Below, piece after piece: positions 63,181 through 64,000 of a DNA stretch of 64,000 bases. Origin of the DNA: Tubulanus polymorphus (Eukaryota > Nemertea > Palaeonemertea > Tubulaniformes > Tubulanidae); assembly GCF_964204645.1 (NCBI RefSeq), contig NC_134028.1, positions 4,190,501 through 4,254,500 of the forward strand, written 5' to 3'. The first letter of the stretch is position 1. Each line of letters starts with the position of its first letter. The position numbers were made by a program, and so were the translations under genes. The notes beneath the pieces were generated by a model, which saw nothing but the letters and a program-made list of their open reading frames with translations, searched no databases and had not been told where the DNA came from.

Positions 63181-63741
63181 GACAAAGGCAGTTCCTTGTG
63201 GCGTATGAAAATCTCATCAATTTTTGCGATAACGCGGTGTCAGGATTCCCGCATAACAACGTCCCGGTGAATAGCGCTTGCGTACAATGATGATTTCAGA
63301 AGTAAATGAGTTTGAAAAATTACACTAAATTACCCAATTGAAGCGTTCGCTTTTGTCACGTTGTCGCGGTGTCGTACCGGTTTATGACATATATAAATTG
63401 ACCATATGGTTTCGTGAAACGAGTAAAAAGTCAATTCATGCAGATAGTTATAATGGGTGTGGAATATTTCGACAATAATTATAATGTAGCGAGAAGAATA
63501 TAGTAAAAGAAGATCGATGGTACTGTTGAAGGTTGACTTAACATATTTCATCAGTGTTTGTCACCGCGGGATTGTACAATGAACGATGACCTGTCGTGCA
63601 TTTCTTCGAGTCCAATGTTCACAATAATAGATTCATTCGTACATAAGTAAATTTTTGAATGATTACATCTATTCTGCTATACGATTAGATGACGAAAATC
63701 AATTTTCATCACAGCAGATCGAATACGAATGCTATTGAGGA

Positions 63742-63942
63742 GTGAAGAAGGGAACAAGACGCTGCAGTTTCATTAATGGTCGAGGGTTGTTGTGTACCAT
63801 GCACGTTCAAGTGATGCTGGTCTGGCTCCCGAGAAGTCGCGGCATTCTTCAACATGATGATCAGAACGATTGGGTCAACGAAGACTCTGATATCAATACA
63901 CTGGATTGTGAAGAAGATGGTGAAAAACTACTATTTACCTAG
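63742..63942 (+). CDS. possible terminal exon with acidic tail
   Basis: A 66-codon frame after a weak acceptor-like CTGCAG. It ends in an acidic, Asn/Asp-rich tail (HDDQNDWVNEDSDINTLDCE) before TAG, which looks more protein-like than other frames in this region. No family is recognised and no upstream partner exon was found. It may be chance. Confidence 0.15.
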   Translation: MKKGTRRCSFINGRGLLCTMHVQVMLVWLPRSRGILQHDDQNDWVNEDSDINTLDCEEDGEKLLFT

Positions 63943-64000
63943 TTTTACAACCTATATAAGCTGTGGTATGCTTTACCTGGAATTAGCGAATAATTTCACA

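Larger units (their letters stand above)
46126..64000. other. intergenic region with small RNA genes
   Basis: Nearly 18 kb without a convincing protein exon on either strand. It holds two U5 snRNA genes, two tRNA-Val genes, TIR elements (51490, 56655), a hAT-like fragment near 54062 (GGCGGATCCAGGA), possible decayed tRNA-related sequence on minus around 61480-61570, and microsatellites. Stretches at about 46.9-48.6, 60.6-61.0 and 62.7-63.2 kb are low in repeats and could be regulatory. Elsewhere I recognise nothing. Confidence 0.6.

Overview
This is a 64 kb piece of an animal nuclear genome. The genes are split by spliceosomal introns with GT-AG ends, introns and intergenic DNA are AT-rich, and there are pol III tRNA genes, spliceosomal U5 RNA genes, a tRNA-derived SINE and many short terminal-inverted-repeat (TIR) elements. 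The proteins are clearly bilaterian and most like invertebrate orthologues: an ATP synthase f subunit of the long invertebrate type and a BMP type I receptor of the ALK3/6 class. Gene structure and repeat content suit a slowly evolving marine invertebrate, most likely a lophotrochozoan such as a mollusc, brachiopod or annelid. The species cannot be fixed from the sequence.

Layout. Positions 1-14.3 kb hold the BMP type I receptor gene (BMPR1) on the minus strand. Seven exons can be placed, from the cysteine-rich ectodomain at 14.1-14.3 kb to the catalytic-loop exon at 0.4-0.5 kb. The rest of the kinase lies left of the window and the signal-peptide exon was not found. A 9 kb intron contains a polypurine tract, a 16-18 bp minisatellite of about 40 copies and several TIR elements. 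From 14.3 to 28 kb there is no recognisable coding sequence, only repeats, a second minisatellite with a higher-order unit, and a CpG-rich stretch at 20.0-20.9 kb that may be the receptor's promoter or first exon.

From 28.05 to 29.20 kb on the plus strand lies a complete four-exon gene for mitochondrial ATP synthase subunit f (107 aa). A compact promoter-like cluster of Sp1, NRF1 and YY1 motifs follows at 29.68-29.73 kb. Then comes a complete 16-exon gene for the cohesin-release factor WAPL (coding 30,905-44,398, 1161 aa) with a long 3' UTR to about 46.1 kb. Its introns are loaded with short TIR elements.

The remaining 46.1-64 kb has no convincing protein gene. It holds two U5 snRNA genes (both minus, 6.8 kb apart), two valine tRNA genes with different anticodons (AAC on plus, UAC on minus), a few TIR elements, and low-repeat stretches that could be regulatory.

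The protein genes do not form one pathway: BMPR1 is a signalling receptor, ATP5MF is respiratory and WAPL acts on chromosomes. However, WAPL and BMPR1A are also close neighbours on human 10q23, so the linkage looks ancient. I did not find a clearly novel biological system. The best leads are the BMPR1-WAPL linkage, the paired U5 genes with shared flanking control motifs, the altered PDS5/cohesin-binding motifs of WAPL, nested TIR elements in WAPL introns, and one orphan candidate exon inside the BMPR1 intron.
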